Assembly: GCA_963638355.1 (NCBI GenBank)
Contig: CAVHRT010000093.1
Coordinates: forward strand, 1 to 6,543
Length of the DNA stretch: 6,543 bases
From: W0P28-013 sp963638355
Lineage (GTDB): Bacteria > Bacteroidota > Bacteroidia > Bacteroidales > Paludibacteraceae
Reading direction: 5' to 3'
Shown: positions 6,303 to 6,543 of the stretch, one piece after another
How positions within the stretch are numbered: position 1 is the stretch's first letter
Layout: each line of letters starts with the position of its first letter
Made by a program: the position numbers and the translations under genes
Notes under the pieces: generated by a model
What the model saw: the letters and a program-made list of their open reading frames with translations, nothing else
What the model was told of the DNA's origin: nothing
Databases searched by the model: none

Positions 6303-6389
6303 GTTCATAAAGTGTCGACATCAACAGCAAACTGCCCCAAACATGCCCCACTTCTCTCTAATAACGACAGTAGGGACGCAGCGCGCCAC
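6303..6389 (+). repeat. Imperfect direct repeat, copy B
   Basis: This is the partner of copy A (5924-6011), starting GTTCATAAAGTGTCGACATC and ending GCGCGCCAC. It carries one AAAGT unit but no array beside it. Its end overlaps the decayed palindrome at 6370-6393. It lies just upstream of the 6213-6244 promoter on the minus strand. Confidence 0.75.
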
Positions 6390-6393
6390 GTCC
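6370..6393. repeat. Decayed copy of the GTAGGGACGC palindrome
   Basis: GTAGGGACGC (6370-6379) is identical to 3646-3655 in the perfect palindrome. The other arm is degraded, leaving GGACG (6374-6378) paired with CGTCC (6389-6393) around a GC-rich centre (AGCGCGCC). This supports a dispersed, mobile or REP-like origin for the 3645-3673 element. Confidence 0.55.
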
Positions 6394-6399
6394 AAGAAG

Positions 6400-6427
6400 T
6401 TAGAAATTAGGAGTGAGGAGTTAGGAA
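6400..6427 (+). repeat. Heptamer tandem repeat (consensus TTAGGAG)
   Basis: Four consecutive 7-base units are seen: TTAGAAA, TTAGGAG, TGAGGAG and TTAGGAA. They begin 6 bases after the decayed palindrome. The pattern resembles the short heptamer repeats found between genes in several bacterial groups. No coding role is apparent. Confidence 0.65.
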
Positions 6428-6543
6428 TGGATGTGCGATGATTAGTTTAACGCGATCGTCAATAAGTTAACTTTCTCAATCTCAGAATGTTGTGGTTACC
6501 GAACCCGACATTGGGTGCGAGTGTCAAAAATCAGATTTTGTGT

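Larger units (their letters stand above)
5829..6543. other. Gene-free, repeat-rich intergenic region
   Basis: No frame in this 715-base stretch has convincing protein content, and no tRNA or rRNA is recognisable. It holds the AAAGT array, two direct repeats, a G9 tract, a promoter, a decayed palindrome and a heptamer repeat, listed separately. In the final part (6431-6543) I see nothing beyond small imperfect inverted repeats such as AAAATC/GATTTT near 6526-6538; a neighbouring gene probably begins or ends beyond the window. Confidence 0.7.

Noticed and set aside
6431..6543. Possible structured RNA or gene start at the right edge
   Set aside because: Only very short inverted repeats (ACCC/GGGT, AAAATC/GATTTT) are present, with no tRNA-like fold and no supported coding frame.

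Overview
The window looks like chromosomal DNA from a member of the Bacteroidota, most likely the Bacteroidales. Three things point there. Promoter-like sites follow the Bacteroides-type pattern (TTTG, about 20 bases, TAnnTTTG). Start codons lack Shine-Dalgarno sequences and sit behind A/T-rich leaders. A secreted protein ends in what looks like a type IX secretion (T9SS) sorting domain. No species can be named from the sequence alone.

Left end (1-978, minus strand): the first three genes of an operon for a dTDP-activated 3-amino-3,6-dideoxyhexose. They are a 3,4-ketoisomerase (FdtA/QdtA type), a left-handed beta-helix N-acetyltransferase (FdtC/QdtC type) and the first 33 residues of a DegT/DnrJ/EryC1/StrS aminotransferase (FdtB/QdtB type), which runs off the window. 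The genes overlap by 1 base or are separated by 3 bases. Together they would turn dTDP-4-keto-6-deoxyglucose into dTDP-Fuc3NAc or dTDP-Qui3NAc, precursors for O-antigen, capsule or glycoprotein glycans. A consensus promoter lies just upstream.

Centre (1065-3563, plus strand): a complete pheT, the beta subunit of phenylalanyl-tRNA synthetase. It is transcribed divergently from the sugar operon, and the two promoters are almost back to back. pheT converges on the next gene. The 132-base gap between them holds a perfect 13-bp palindrome (REP-like) followed by a short heptamer repeat.

Right (3696-5828, minus strand): a 710-residue secreted protein with a signal peptide, a lectin/MAM-like 'choice-of-anchor J' type domain, an ExeM-like endonuclease/exonuclease/phosphatase (EEP) domain with all visible catalytic motifs, a second copy of the J-type domain, and a T9SS-like C-terminal domain. 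It is best read as an extracellular nuclease or phosphodiesterase.

The last 715 bases (5829-6543) hold no convincing gene but are rich in structure. There is an 11-fold AAAGT array with about 9-base spacing directly in front of the nuclease gene, a pair of roughly 88-base imperfect direct repeats, a G9 tract, a consensus minus-strand promoter that would give the nuclease a leader of about 380 bases, a decayed palindrome and a second heptamer repeat. The coding genes belong to known families; the repeat architecture is the least explained part of the window.
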